64,000 nt of DNA, from positions 310,001 to 374,000 of the forward strand of contig JAPFFF010000070.1 in the NCBI GenBank assembly GCA_039105265.1, given 5' to 3'. Below the pieces are notes generated by a model. That model saw nothing but the letters and a program-made list of their open reading frames with translations, did no database searches and had not been told where the DNA came from. Below, one piece after another: positions 48,201-61,800 of this stretch (position 1 is its first letter; each line of letters begins with the position of its first letter). The stretch comes from Tritrichomonas musculus. Its lineage: Eukaryota; Parabasalia; Tritrichomonadida; Tritrichomonadidae. Position numbers and translations under genes: made by a program.

Positions 48201-51200
48201 GTGAGAAACGTTTGAATAGGAATAATTGAGATTAAGCTTTAATTTTTACTGATTTTACTTAATTTCGAAATCGTTTATAATTATCTTACAAAAGTGTTTG
48301 AGATTTGTGTTTTATTTAACTCTGTTCACTTGTGAGAAACGTTTGAATAAGAATAATTGATATTGCGATTTAATCTTTATTGATTTTACTTAATTTCGAA
48401 ATCGTTTATAATTATCTTACAAAAGTGTTTGAGATTTGTGTTTTATTTAACTCTGTTCATTTGTGAGAAATGTTAGAATAAGAATAACTGAGATTAAGCT
48501 TTAATTTTTACTGATTTTACTTAATTTCGAAATCGTTTTTAATTATCTTACAAAAGTGTTTGAGATTTGTGTTTTATTTAACTCTGTTCACTTGTGAGAA
48601 ACGTTTGAATAAGAATAATTGATATTGCGATTTAATCTTTATTGATTTTACTTAATTTCGAAATCGTTTTTAATTATCTTACAAAAGTGTTTGAGATTTG
48701 TGTTTTATTTAACTCTGTTCACTTGTGAGAAATGTTAGATTAAGAATAACTGAGATTAAGCTTTAATTTTTACTGATTTTAATTAATTTCGAAATCGTTT
48801 ATAATTATCTTACAAAAGTGTTTGAGATTTGTGTTTTATTTAACTCTGTTCACTTGTGAGAAACGTTTGAATAGGAATAATTGATATTGCGATTTAATCT
48901 TTATTGATTTTACTTAATTTCGAAATCGTTTTTAATTATCTTACAAAAGTGTTTGAGATTTGTGTTTTATTTAACTCTGTTCACTTGTGAGAAACGTTTG
49001 AATAGGAATAATTGAGATTAAGCTTTAATTTTTACTGATTTTACTTAATTTCGAAATCGTTTATAATTATCTTACAAAAGTGTTTGAGATTTATGTTTTA
49101 TTTAACTCTGTTCACTTGTGAGAAACGTTTGAATAAGAATAATTGATATTGCGATTTAATCTTTATTGATTTTACTTAATTTCGAAATCGTTTATAATTA
49201 TCTTACAAAAGTGTTTGAGATTTGTGTTTTATTTAACTCTGTTCACTTGTGAGAAACGTTTGAATAGGAATAATTGAGATTAAGCTTTAATTTTTACTGA
49301 TTTTACTTAATTTCGAAATCGTTTATAATTATCTTACAAAAGTGTTTGAGATTTGTGTTTTATTTAACTCTGTTCACTTGTGAGAAACGTTTGAATAGGA
49401 ATAATTGATATTGCGATTTAATTTTTACTGATTTTACTTAATTTCGAAATCGTTTTTAATTATCTTACAAAAGTGTTTGAGATTTGTGTTTTATTTAACT
49501 CTGTTCACTTGTGAGAAACGTTTGAATAAGAATAATTGATATTGCGATTTAATCTTTATTGATTTTACTTAATTTCGAAATCGTTTTTAATTATCTTACA
49601 AAAGTGTTTGAGATTTGTGTTTTATTTAACTCTGTTCACTTGTGAGAAACGTTTGAATAAGAATAATTGATATTGCGATTTAATCTTTATTGATTTTACT
49701 TAATTTCGAAATCGTTTTTAATTATCTTACAAAAGTGTTTGAGATTTGTGTTTTATTTAACTCTGTTCATTTGTGAGAAATGTTAGAATAAGAATAACTG
49801 AGATTAAGCTTTAATTTTTACTGATTTTACTTAATTTCGAAATCGTTTTTAATTATCTTACAAAAGTGTTTGAGATTTGTGTTTTATTTAACTCTGTTCA
49901 TTTGTGAGAAACGTTTGAATAAGAATAACTGAGATTAAGCTTTAATTTTTACTGATTTTAATTAATTTCGAAATCGTTTATAATTATCTTACAAAAGTGT
50001 TTGAGATTTGTGTTTTATTTAACTCTGTTCACTTGTGAGAAACGTTTGAATAAGAATAATTGATATTGCGATTTAATTTTTACTGATTTTACTTAATTTC
50101 GAAATCGTTTATAATTATCTTACAAAAGTGTTTGAGATTTATGTTTTATTTAACTCTGTTCACTTGTGAGAAACGTTTGAATAAGAATAATTGATATTGC
50201 GATTTAATCTTTATTGATTTTACTTAATTTCGAAATCGTTTTTAATTATCTTACAAAAGTGTTTGAGATTTGTGTTTTATTTAACTCTGTTCACTTGTGA
50301 GAAACGTTTGAATAAGAATAATTGAGATTAAGCTTTAATTTTTACTGATTTTACTTAATTTCGAAATCGTTTTTAATTATCTTACAAAAGTGTTTGAGAT
50401 TTGTGTTTTATTTAACTCTGTTCACTTGTGAGAAACGTTTGAATAAGAATAATTGATATTGCGATTTAATCTTTATTGATTTTACTTAATTTCGAAATCG
50501 TTTTTAATTATCTTACAAAAGTGTTTGAGATTTGTGTTTTATTTAACTCTGTTCACTTGTGAGAAATGTTAGATTAAGAATAATTGAGATTAAGCTTTAA
50601 TTTTTACTGATTTTACTTAATTTCGAAATCGTTTTTAATTATCTTACAAAAGTGTTTGAGATTTGTGTTTTATTTAACTCTGTTCACTTGTGAGAAACGT
50701 TTGAATAGGAATAATTGAGATTAAGCTTTAATTTTTACTGATTTTACTTAATTTCGAAATCGTTTATAATTATCTTACAAAAGTGTTTGAGATTTGTGTT
50801 TTATTTAACTCTGTTCACTTGTGAGAAACGTTTGAATAAGAATAATTGATATTGCGATTTAATCTTTATTGATTTTACTTAATTTCGAAATCGTTTTTAA
50901 TTATCTTACAAAAGTGTTTGAGATTTGTGTTTTATTTAACTCTGTTCACTTGTGAGAAACGTTTGAATAGGAATAATTGATATTGCGATTTAATTTTTAC
51001 TGATTTTACTTAATTTCGAAATCGTTTATAATTATCTTACAAAAGTGTTTGAGATTTGTGTTTTATTTAACTCTGTTCACTTGTGAGAAACGTTTGAATA
51101 AGAATAATTGATATTGCGATTTAATCTTTATTGATTTTACTTAATTTCGAAATCGTTTTTAATTATCTTACAAAAGTGTTTGAGATTTGTGTTTTATTTA

Positions 51201-51656
51201 ACTCTGTTCACTTGTGTGAAATGTTAGATTAAGAATAACTGAGATTAAGCTTTAATTTTTACTGATTTTACTTAATTTCGAAATCGTTTTTAATTATCTT
51301 ACAAAAGTGTTTGAGATTTGTGTTTTATTTAACTCTGTTCACTTGTGTGAAATGTTAGATTAAGAATAACTGAGATTAAGCTTTAATTTTTACTGATTTT
51401 ACTTAATTTCGAAATCGTTTATAATTATCTTACAAAAGTGTTTGAGATTTGTGTTTTATTTAACTCTGTTCATTTGTGAGAAACGTTTGAATAAGAATAA
51501 CTGAGATTAAGCTTTAATTTTTACTGATTTTAATTAATTTCGAAATCGTTTATAATTATCTTACAAAAGTGTTTGAGATTTGTGTTTTATTTAACTCTGT
51601 TCATTTGTGAGAAACGTTTGAATAAGAATAACTGAGATTAAGCTTTAATTTTTACT

Positions 51657-52835
51657 GATTTTAATTAATTTCGAAATCGTTTATAATTATCTTACAAAAG
51701 TGTTTGAGATTTGTGTTTTATTTAACTCTGTTCACTTGTGAGAAACGTTTGAATAGGAATAATTGATATTGCGATTTAATTTTTACTGATTTTACTTAAT
51801 TTCGAAATCGTTTTTAATTATCTTACAAAAGTGTTTGAGATTTGTGTTTTATTTAACTCTGTTCACTTGTGAGAAACGTTTGAATAAGAATAATTGATAT
51901 TGCGATTTAATCTTTATTGATTTTACTTAATTTCGAAATCGTTTTTAATTATCTTACAAAAGTGTTTGAGATTTGTGTTTTATTTAACTCTGTTCACTTG
52001 TGAGAAATGTTAGATTAAGAATAATTGAGATTAAGCTTTAATTTTTACTGATTTTAATTAATTTCGAAATCGTTTATAATTATCTTACAAAAGTGTTTGA
52101 GATTTGTGTTTTATTTAACTCTGTTCACTTGTGAGAAACGTTTGAATAGGAATAATTGATATTGCGATTTAATTTTTACTGATTTTACTTAATTTCGAAA
52201 TCGTTTTTAATTATCTTACAAAAGTGTTTGAGATTTGTGTTTTATTTAACTCTGTTCACTTGTGAGAAACGTTTGAATAAGAATAATTGATATTGCGATT
52301 TAATCTTTATTGATTTTACTTAATTTCGAAATCGTTTTTAATTATCTTACAAAAGTGTTTGAGATTTGTGTTTTATTTAACTCTGTTCACTTGTGAGAAA
52401 TGTTAGATTAAGAATAATTGAGATTAAGCTTTAATTTTTACTGATTTTAATTAATTTCGAAATCGTTTATAATTATCTTACAAAAGTGTTTGAGATTTGT
52501 GTTTTATTTAACTCTGTTCACTTGTGAGAAACGTTTGAATAGGAATAATTGATATTGCGATTTAATTTTTACTGATTTTACTTAATTTCGAAATCGTTTT
52601 TAATTATCTTACAAAAGTGTTTGAGATTTGTGTTTTATTTAACTCTGTTCACTTGTGAGAAACGTTTGAATAAGAATAATTGATATTGCGATTTAATCTT
52701 TATTGATTTTACTTAATTTCGAAATCGTTTTTAATTATCTTACAAAAGTGTTTGAGATTTGTGTTTTATTTAACTCTGTTCACTTGTGAGAAACGTTTGA
52801 ATAAGAATAATTGATATTGCGATTTAATCTTTATT
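51657..52835. repeat. Local 393-bp (three-monomer) higher-order repeat
   Basis: GATTTTAATTAATTTCG, a variant of the usual GATTTTACTTAATT, occurs at 51,657, 52,050 and 52,443, exactly 393 bp (3 x 131) apart. The monomer series between them is the same (AGGAATA with GATATTGCG, then AAGAATA with GATATTGCG, then TGTTAGATT with GAGATTAAG). The third copy departs in its last monomer. Confidence 0.85.
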
Positions 52836-55800
52836 GATTTTACTTAATTTCGAAATCGTTTTTAATTATCTTACAAAAGTGTTTGAGATTTGTGTTTTAT
52901 TTAACTCTGTTCATTTGTGAGAAATGTTAGAATAAGAATAACTGAGATTAAGCTTTAATTTTTACTGATTTTACTTAATTTCGAAATCGTTTTTAATTAT
53001 CTTACAAAAGTGTTTGAGATTTGTGTTTTATTTAACTCTGTTCATTTGTGAGAAACGTTTGAATAAGAATAACTGAGATTAAGCTTTAATTTTTACTGAT
53101 TTTAATTAATTTCGAAATCGTTTATAATTATCTTACAAAAGTGTTTGAGATTTGTGTTTTATTTAACTCTGTTCACTTGTGAGAAACGTTTGAATAGGAA
53201 TAATTGATATTGCGATTTAATTTTTACTGATTTTACTTAATTTCGAAATCGTTTTTAATTATCTTACAAAAGTGTTTGAGATTTGTGTTTTATTTAACTC
53301 TGTTCACTTGTGAGAAACGTTTGAATAAGAATAATTGATATTGCGATTTAATCTTTATTGATTTTACTTAATTTCGAAATCGTTTTTAATTATCTTACAA
53401 AAGTGTTTGAGATTTGTGTTTTATTTAACTCTGTTCACTTGTGAGAAATGTTAGATTAAGAATAATTGAGATTAAGCTTTAATTTTTACTGATTTTACTT
53501 AATTTCGAAATCGTTTTTAATTATCTTACAAAAGTGTTTGAGATTTGTGTTTTATTTAACTCTGTTCACTTGTGAGAAACGTTTGAATAGGAATAATTGA
53601 GATTAAGCTTTAATTTTTACTGATTTTACTTAATTTCGAAATCGTTTATAATTATCTTACAAAAGTGTTTGAGATTTGTGTTTTATTTAACTCTGTTCAC
53701 TTGTGAGAAACGTTTGAATAAGAATAATTGATATTGCGATTTAATCTTTATTGATTTTACTTAATTTCGAAATCGTTTTTAATTATCTTACAAAAGTGTT
53801 TGAGATTTGTGTTTTATTTAACTCTGTTCACTTGTGAGAAACGTTTGAATAGGAATAATTGATATTGCGATTTAATTTTTACTGATTTTACTTAATTTCG
53901 AAATCGTTTTTAATTATCTTACAAAAGTGTTTGAGATTTGTGTTTTATTTAACTCTGTTCACTTGTGAGAAACGTTTGAATAAGAATAATTGATATTGCG
54001 ATTTAATCTTTATTGATTTTACTTAATTTCGAAATCGTTTTTAATTATCTTACAAAAGTGTTTGAGATTTGTGTTTTATTTAACTCTGTTCACTTGTGAG
54101 AAACGTTTGAATAAGAATAATTGATATTGCGATTTAATCTTTATTGATTTTACTTAATTTCGAAATCGTTTTTAATTATCTTACAAAAGTGTTTGAGATT
54201 TGTGTTTTATTTAACTCTGTTCACTTGTGTGAAATGTTAGATTAAGAATAACTGAGATTAAGCTTTAATTTTTACTGATTTTACTTAATTTCGAAATCGT
54301 TTTTAATTATCTTACAAAAGTGTTTGAGATTTGTGTTTTATTTAACTCTGTTCACTTGTGAGAAACGTTTGAATAGGAATAATTGAGATTAAGCTTTAAT
54401 TTTTACTGATTTTACTTAATTTCGAAATCGTTTATAATTATCTTACAAAAGTGTTTGAGATTTGTGTTTTATTTAACTCTGTTCACTTGTGAGAAACGTT
54501 TGAATAGGAATAATTGAGATTAAGCTTTAATTTTTACTGATTTTACTTAATTTCGAAATCGTTTATAATTATCTTACAAAAGTGTTTGAGATTTGTGTTT
54601 TATTTAACTCTGTTCACTTGTGAGAAACGTTTGAATAGGAATAATTGAGATTAAGCTTTAATTTTTACTGATTTTACTTAATTTCGAAATCGTTTATAAT
54701 TATCTTACAAAAGTGTTTGAGATTTATGTTTTATTTAACTCTGTTCACTTGTGAGAAACGTTTGAATAAGAATAATTGATATTGCGATTTAATCTTTATT
54801 GATTTTACTTAATTTCGAAATCGTTTATAATTATCTTACAAAAGTGTTTGAGATTTGTGTTTTATTTAACTCTGTTCACTTGTGAGAAACGTTTGAATAG
54901 GAATAATTGAGATTAAGCTTTAATTTTTACTGATTTTACTTAATTTCGAAATCGTTTTTAATTATCTTACAAAAGTGTTTGAGATTTGTGTTTTATTTAA
55001 CTCTGTTCACTTGTGAGAAACGTTTGAATAGGAATAATTGAGATTAAGCTTTAATTTTTACTGATTTTACTTAATTTCGAAATCGTTTATAATTATCTTA
55101 CAAAAGTGTTTGAGATTTGTGTTTTATTTAACTCTGTTCACTTGTGAGAAACGTTTGAATAGGAATAATTGAGATTAAGCTTTAATTTTTACTGATTTTA
55201 CTTAATTTCGAAATCGTTTTTAATTATCTTACAAAAGTGTTTGAGATTTGTGTTTTATTTAACTCTGTTCACTTGTGAGAAACGTTTGAATAGGAATAAT
55301 TGAGATTAAGCTTTAATTTTTACTGATTTTACTTAATTTCGAAATCGTTTATAATTATCTTACAAAAGTGTTTGAGATTTGTGTTTTATTTAACTCTGTT
55401 CACTTGTGAGAAACGTTTGAATAGGAATAATTGAGATTAAGCTTTAATTTTTACTGATTTTACTTAATTTCGAAATCGTTTATAATTATCTTACAAAAGT
55501 GTTTGAGATTTGTGTTTTATTTAACTCTGTTCACTTGTGAGAAACGTTTGAATAGGAATAATTGAGATTAAGCTTTAATTTTTACTGATTTTACTTAATT
55601 TCGAAATCGTTTATAATTATCTTACAAAAGTGTTTGAGATTTGTGTTTTATTTAACTCTGTTCACTTGTGAGAAACGTTTGAATAGGAATAATTGATATT
55701 GCGATTTAATTTTTACTGATTTTACTTAATTTCGAAATCGTTTTTAATTATCTTACAAAAGTGTTTGAGATTTGTGTTTTATTTAACTCTGTTCACTTGT

Positions 55801-58800
55801 GAGAAACGTTTGAATAAGAATAATTGATATTGCGATTTAATCTTTATTGATTTTACTTAATTTCGAAATCGTTTATAATTATCTTACAAAAGTGTTTGAG
55901 ATTTGTGTTTTATTTAACTCTGTTCACTTGTGAGAAACGTTTGAATAGGAATAATTGAGATTAAGCTTTAATTTTTACTGATTTTACTTAATTTCGAAAT
56001 CGTTTTTAATTATCTTACAAAAGTGTTTGAGATTTGTGTTTTATTTAACTCTGTTCACTTGTGAGAAACGTTTGAATAAGAATAATTGAGATTAAGCTTT
56101 AATTTTTACTGATTTTACTTAATTTCGAAATCGTTTATAATTATCTTACAAAAGTGTTTGAGATTTGTGTTTTATTTAACTCTGTTCACTTGTGAGAAAC
56201 GTTTGAATAAGAATAATTGATATTGCGATTTAATTTTTATTGATTTTACTTAATTTCGAAATCGTTTTTAATTATCTTACAAAAGTGTTTGAGATTTGTG
56301 TTTTATTTAACTCTGTTCACTTGTGAGAAACGTTTGAATAGGAATAATTGAGATTAAGCTTTAATTTTTACTGATTTTACTTAATTTCGAAATCGTTTAT
56401 AATTATCTTACAAAAGTGTTTGAGATTTGTGTTTTATTTAACTCTGTTCACTTGTGAGAAACGTTTGAATAAGAATAATTGAGATTAAGCTTTAATTTTT
56501 ACTGATTTTACTTAATTTCGAAATCGTTTATAATTATCTTACAAAAGTGTTTGAGATTTGTGTTTTATTTAACTCTGTTCACTTGTGAGAAACGTTTGAA
56601 TAGGAATAATTGAGATTAAGCTTTAATTTTTACTGATTTTACTTAATTTCGAAATCGTTTATAATTATCTTACAAAAGTGTTTGAGATTTGTGTTTTATT
56701 TAACTCTGTTCACTTGTGAGAAACGTTTGAATAGGAATAATTGATATTGCGATTTAATTTTTACTGATTTTACTTAATTTCGAAATCGTTTTTAATTATC
56801 TTACAAAAGTGTTTGAGATTTGTGTTTTATTTAACTCTGTTCACTTGTGAGAAACGTTTGAATAAGAATAATTGATATTGCGATTTAATCTTTATTGATT
56901 TTACTTAATTTCGAAATCGTTTTTAATTATCTTACAAAAGTGTTTGAGATTTGTGTTTTATTTAACTCTGTTCACTTGTGAGAAACGTTTGAATAAGAAT
57001 AATTGAGATTAAGCTTTAATTTTTACTGATTTTACTTAATTTCGAAATCGTTTTTAATTATCTTACAAAAGTGTTTGAGATTTGTGTTTTATTTAACTCT
57101 GTTCATTTGTGAGAAACGTTTGAATAAGAATAACTGAGATTAAGCTTTAATTTTTACTGATTTTACTTAATTTCGAAATCGTTTTTAATTATCTTACAAA
57201 AGTGTTTGAGATTTGTGTTTTATTTAACTCTGTTCACTTGTGAGAAACGTTTGAATAAGAATAATTGATATTGCGATTTAATTTTTACTGATTTTACTTA
57301 ATTTCGAAATCGTTTTTAATTATCTTACAAAAGTGTTTGAGATTTGTGTTTTATTTAACTCTGTTCACTTGTGAGAAACGTTTGAATAAGAATAATTGAT
57401 ATTGCGATTTAATCTTTATTGATTTTACTTAATTTCGAAATCGTTTTTAATTATCTTACAAAAGTGTTTGAGATTTGTGTTTTATTTAACTCTGTTCATT
57501 TGTGAGAAATGTTAGAATAAGAATAACTGAGATTAAGCTTTAATTTTTACTGATTTTACTTAATTTCGAAATCGTTTTTAATTATCTTACAAAAGTGTTT
57601 GAGATTTGTGTTTTATTTAACTCTGTTCATTTGTGAGAAACGTTTGAATAAGAATAACTGAGATTAAGCTTTAATTTTTACTGATTTTACTTAATTTCGA
57701 AATCGTTTATAATTATCTTACAAAAGTGTTTGAGATTTGTGTTTTATTTAACTCTGTTCACTTGTGAGAAACGTTTGAATAGGAATAATTGATATTGCGA
57801 TTTAATTTTTACTGATTTTACTTAATTTCGAAATCGTTTATAATTATCTTACAAAAGTGTTTGAGATTTGTGTTTTATTTAACTCTGTTCATTTGTGAGA
57901 AATGTTAGAATAAGAATAACTGAGATTAAGCTTTAATTTTTACTGATTTTACTTAATTTCGAAATCGTTTTTAATTATCTTACAAAAGTGTTTGAGATTT
58001 GTGTTTTATTTAACTCTGTTCATTTGTGAGAAACGTTTGAATAAGAATAACTGAGATTAAGCTTTAATTTTTACTGATTTTACTTAATTTCGAAATCGTT
58101 TATAATTATCTTACAAAAGTGTTTGAGATTTGTGTTTTATTTAACTCTGTTCACTTGTGAGAAACGTTTGAATAGGAATAATTGATATTGCGATTTAATT
58201 TTTACTGATTTTACTTAATTTCGAAATCGTTTTTAATTATCTTACAAAAGTGTTTGAGATTTGTGTTTTATTTAACTCTGTTCACTTGTGAGAAACGTTT
58301 GAATAGGAATAATTGAGATTAAGCTTTAATTTTTACTGATTTTACTTAATTTCGAAATCGTTTATAATTATCTTACAAAAGTGTTTGAGATTTATGTTTT
58401 ATTTAACTCTGTTCACTTGTGAGAAACGTTTGAATAAGAATAATTGATATTGCGATTTAATCTTTATTGATTTTACTTAATTTCGAAATCGTTTATAATT
58501 ATCTTACAAAAGTGTTTGAGATTTGTGTTTTATTTAACTCTGTTCACTTGTGAGAAACGTTTGAATAGGAATAATTGAGATTAAGCTTTAATTTTTACTG
58601 ATTTTACTTAATTTCGAAATCGTTTATAATTATCTTACAAAAGTGTTTGAGATTTGTGTTTTATTTAACTCTGTTCACTTGTGAGAAACGTTTGAATAGG
58701 AATAATTGATATTGCGATTTAATTTTTACTGATTTTACTTAATTTCGAAATCGTTTTTAATTATCTTACAAAAGTGTTTGAGATTTGTGTTTTATTTAAC

Positions 58801-61800
58801 TCTGTTCACTTGTGAGAAACGTTTGAATAAGAATAATTGATATTGCGATTTAATCTTTATTGATTTTACTTAATTTCGAAATCGTTTTTAATTATCTTAC
58901 AAAAGTGTTTGAGATTTGTGTTTTATTTAACTCTGTTCACTTGTGAGAAACGTTTGAATAAGAATAATTGATATTGCGATTTAATCTTTATTGATTTTAC
59001 TTAATTTCGAAATCGTTTTTAATTATCTTACAAAAGTGTTTGAGATTTGTGTTTTATTTAACTCTGTTCATTTGTGAGAAATGTTAGAATAAGAATAACT
59101 GAGATTAAGCTTTAATTTTTACTGATTTTACTTAATTTCGAAATCGTTTTTAATTATCTTACAAAAGTGTTTGAGATTTGTGTTTTATTTAACTCTGTTC
59201 ATTTGTGAGAAACGTTTGAATAAGAATAACTGAGATTAAGCTTTAATTTTTACTGATTTTAATTAATTTCGAAATCGTTTATAATTATCTTACAAAAGTG
59301 TTTGAGATTTGTGTTTTATTTAACTCTGTTCACTTGTGAGAAACGTTTGAATAGGAATAATTGATATTGCGATTTAATTTTTACTGATTTTACTTAATTT
59401 CGAAATCGTTTTTAATTATCTTACAAAAGTGTTTGAGATTTGTGTTTTATTTAACTCTGTTCACTTGTGAGAAACGTTTGAATAAGAATAATTGATATTG
59501 CGATTTAATCTTTATTGATTTTACTTAATTTCGAAATCGTTTTTAATTATCTTACAAAAGTGTTTGAGATTTGTGTTTTATTTAACTCTGTTCACTTGTG
59601 AGAAATGTTAGATTAAGAATAATTGAGATTAAACTTTAATTTTTACTGATTTTACTTAATTTCGAAATCGTTTTTAATTATCTTACAAAAGTGTTTGAGA
59701 TTTGTGTTTTATTTAACTCTGTTCACTTGTGAGAAACGTTTGAATAGGAATAATTGAGATTAAGCTTTAATTTTTACTGATTTTACTTAATTTCGAAATC
59801 GTTTATAATTATCTTACAAAAGTGTTTGAGATTTGTGTTTTATTTAACTCTGTTCACTTGTGAGAAACGTTTGAATAGGAATAATTGAGATTAAGCTTTA
59901 ATTTTTACTGATTTTACTTAATTTCGAAATCGTTTATAATTATCTTACAAAAGTGTTTGAGATTTGTGTTTTATTTAACTCTGTTCACTTGTGAGAAACG
60001 TTTGAATAGGAATAATTGAGATTAAGCTTTAATTTTTACTGATTTTACTTAATTTCGAAATCGTTTATAATTATCTTACAAAAGTGTTTGAGATTTATGT
60101 TTTATTTAACTCTGTTCACTTGTGAGAAACGTTTGAATAAGAATAATTGATATTGCGATTTAATCTTTATTGATTTTACTTAATTTCGAAATCGTTTATA
60201 ATTATCTTACAAAAGTGTTTGAGATTTGTGTTTTATTTAACTCTGTTCACTTGTGAGAAACGTTTGAATAGGAATAATTGAGATTAAGCTTTAATTTTTA
60301 CTGATTTTACTTAATTTCGAAATCGTTTTTAATTATCTTACAAAAGTGTTTGAGATTTGTGTTTTATTTAACTCTGTTCACTTGTGAGAAACGTTTGAAT
60401 AGGAATAATTGAGATTAAGCTTTAATTTTTACTGATTTTACTTAATTTCGAAATCGTTTATAATTATCTTACAAAAGTGTTTGAGATTTGTGTTTTATTT
60501 AACTCTGTTCACTTGTGAGAAACGTTTGAATAGGAATAATTGAGATTAAGCTTTAATTTTTACTGATTTTACTTAATTTCGAAATCGTTTATAATTATCT
60601 TACAAAAGTGTTTGAGATTTGTGTTTTATTTAACTCTGTTCACTTGTGAGAAACGTTTGAATAGGAATAATTGAGATTAAGCTTTAATTTTTACTGATTT
60701 TACTTAATTTCGAAATCGTTTATAATTATCTTACAAAAGTGTTTGAGATTTATGTTTTATTTAACTCTGTTCACTTGTGAGAAACGTTTGAATAAGAATA
60801 ATTGATATTGCGATTTAATCTTTATTGATTTTACTTAATTTCGAAATCGTTTATAATTATCTTACAAAAGTGTTTGAGATTTGTGTTTTATTTAACTCTG
60901 TTCACTTGTGAGAAACGTTTGAATAGGAATAATTGAGATTAAGCTTTAATTTTTACTGATTTTACTTAATTTCGAAATCGTTTTTAATTATCTTACAAAA
61001 GTGTTTGAGATTTGTGTTTTATTTAACTCTGTTCACTTGTGAGAAACGTTTGAATAAGAATAATTGATATTGCGATTTAATCTTTATTGATTTTACTTAA
61101 TTTCGAAATCGTTTTTAATTATCTTACAAAAGTGTTTGAGATTTGTGTTTTATTTAACTCTGTTCACTTGTGAGAAACGTTTGAATAGGAATAATTGAGA
61201 TTAAGCTTTAATTTTTACTGATTTTACTTAATTTCGAAATCGTTTATAATTATCTTACAAAAGTGTTTGAGATTTGTGTTTTATTTAACTCTGTTCACTT
61301 GTGAGAAACGTTTGAATAGGAATAATTGAGATTAAGCTTTAATTTTTACTGATTTTACTTAATTTCGAAATCGTTTATAATTATCTTACAAAAGTGTTTG
61401 AGATTTGTGTTTTATTTAACTCTGTTCACTTGTGAGAAACGTTTGAATAGGAATAATTGAGATTAAGCTTTAATTTTTACTGATTTTACTTAATTTCGAA
61501 ATCGTTTATAATTATCTTACAAAAGTGTTTGAGATTTGTGTTTTATTTAACTCTGTTCACTTGTGAGAAACGTTTGAATAGGAATAATTGATATTGCGAT
61601 TTAATTTTTACTGATTTTACTTAATTTCGAAATCGTTTTTAATTATCTTACAAAAGTGTTTGAGATTTGTGTTTTATTTAACTCTGTTCACTTGTGAGAA
61701 ACGTTTGAATAGGAATAATTGATATTGCGATTTAATTTTTACTGATTTTACTTAATTTCGAAATCGTTTTTAATTATCTTACAAAAGTGTTTGAGATTTG

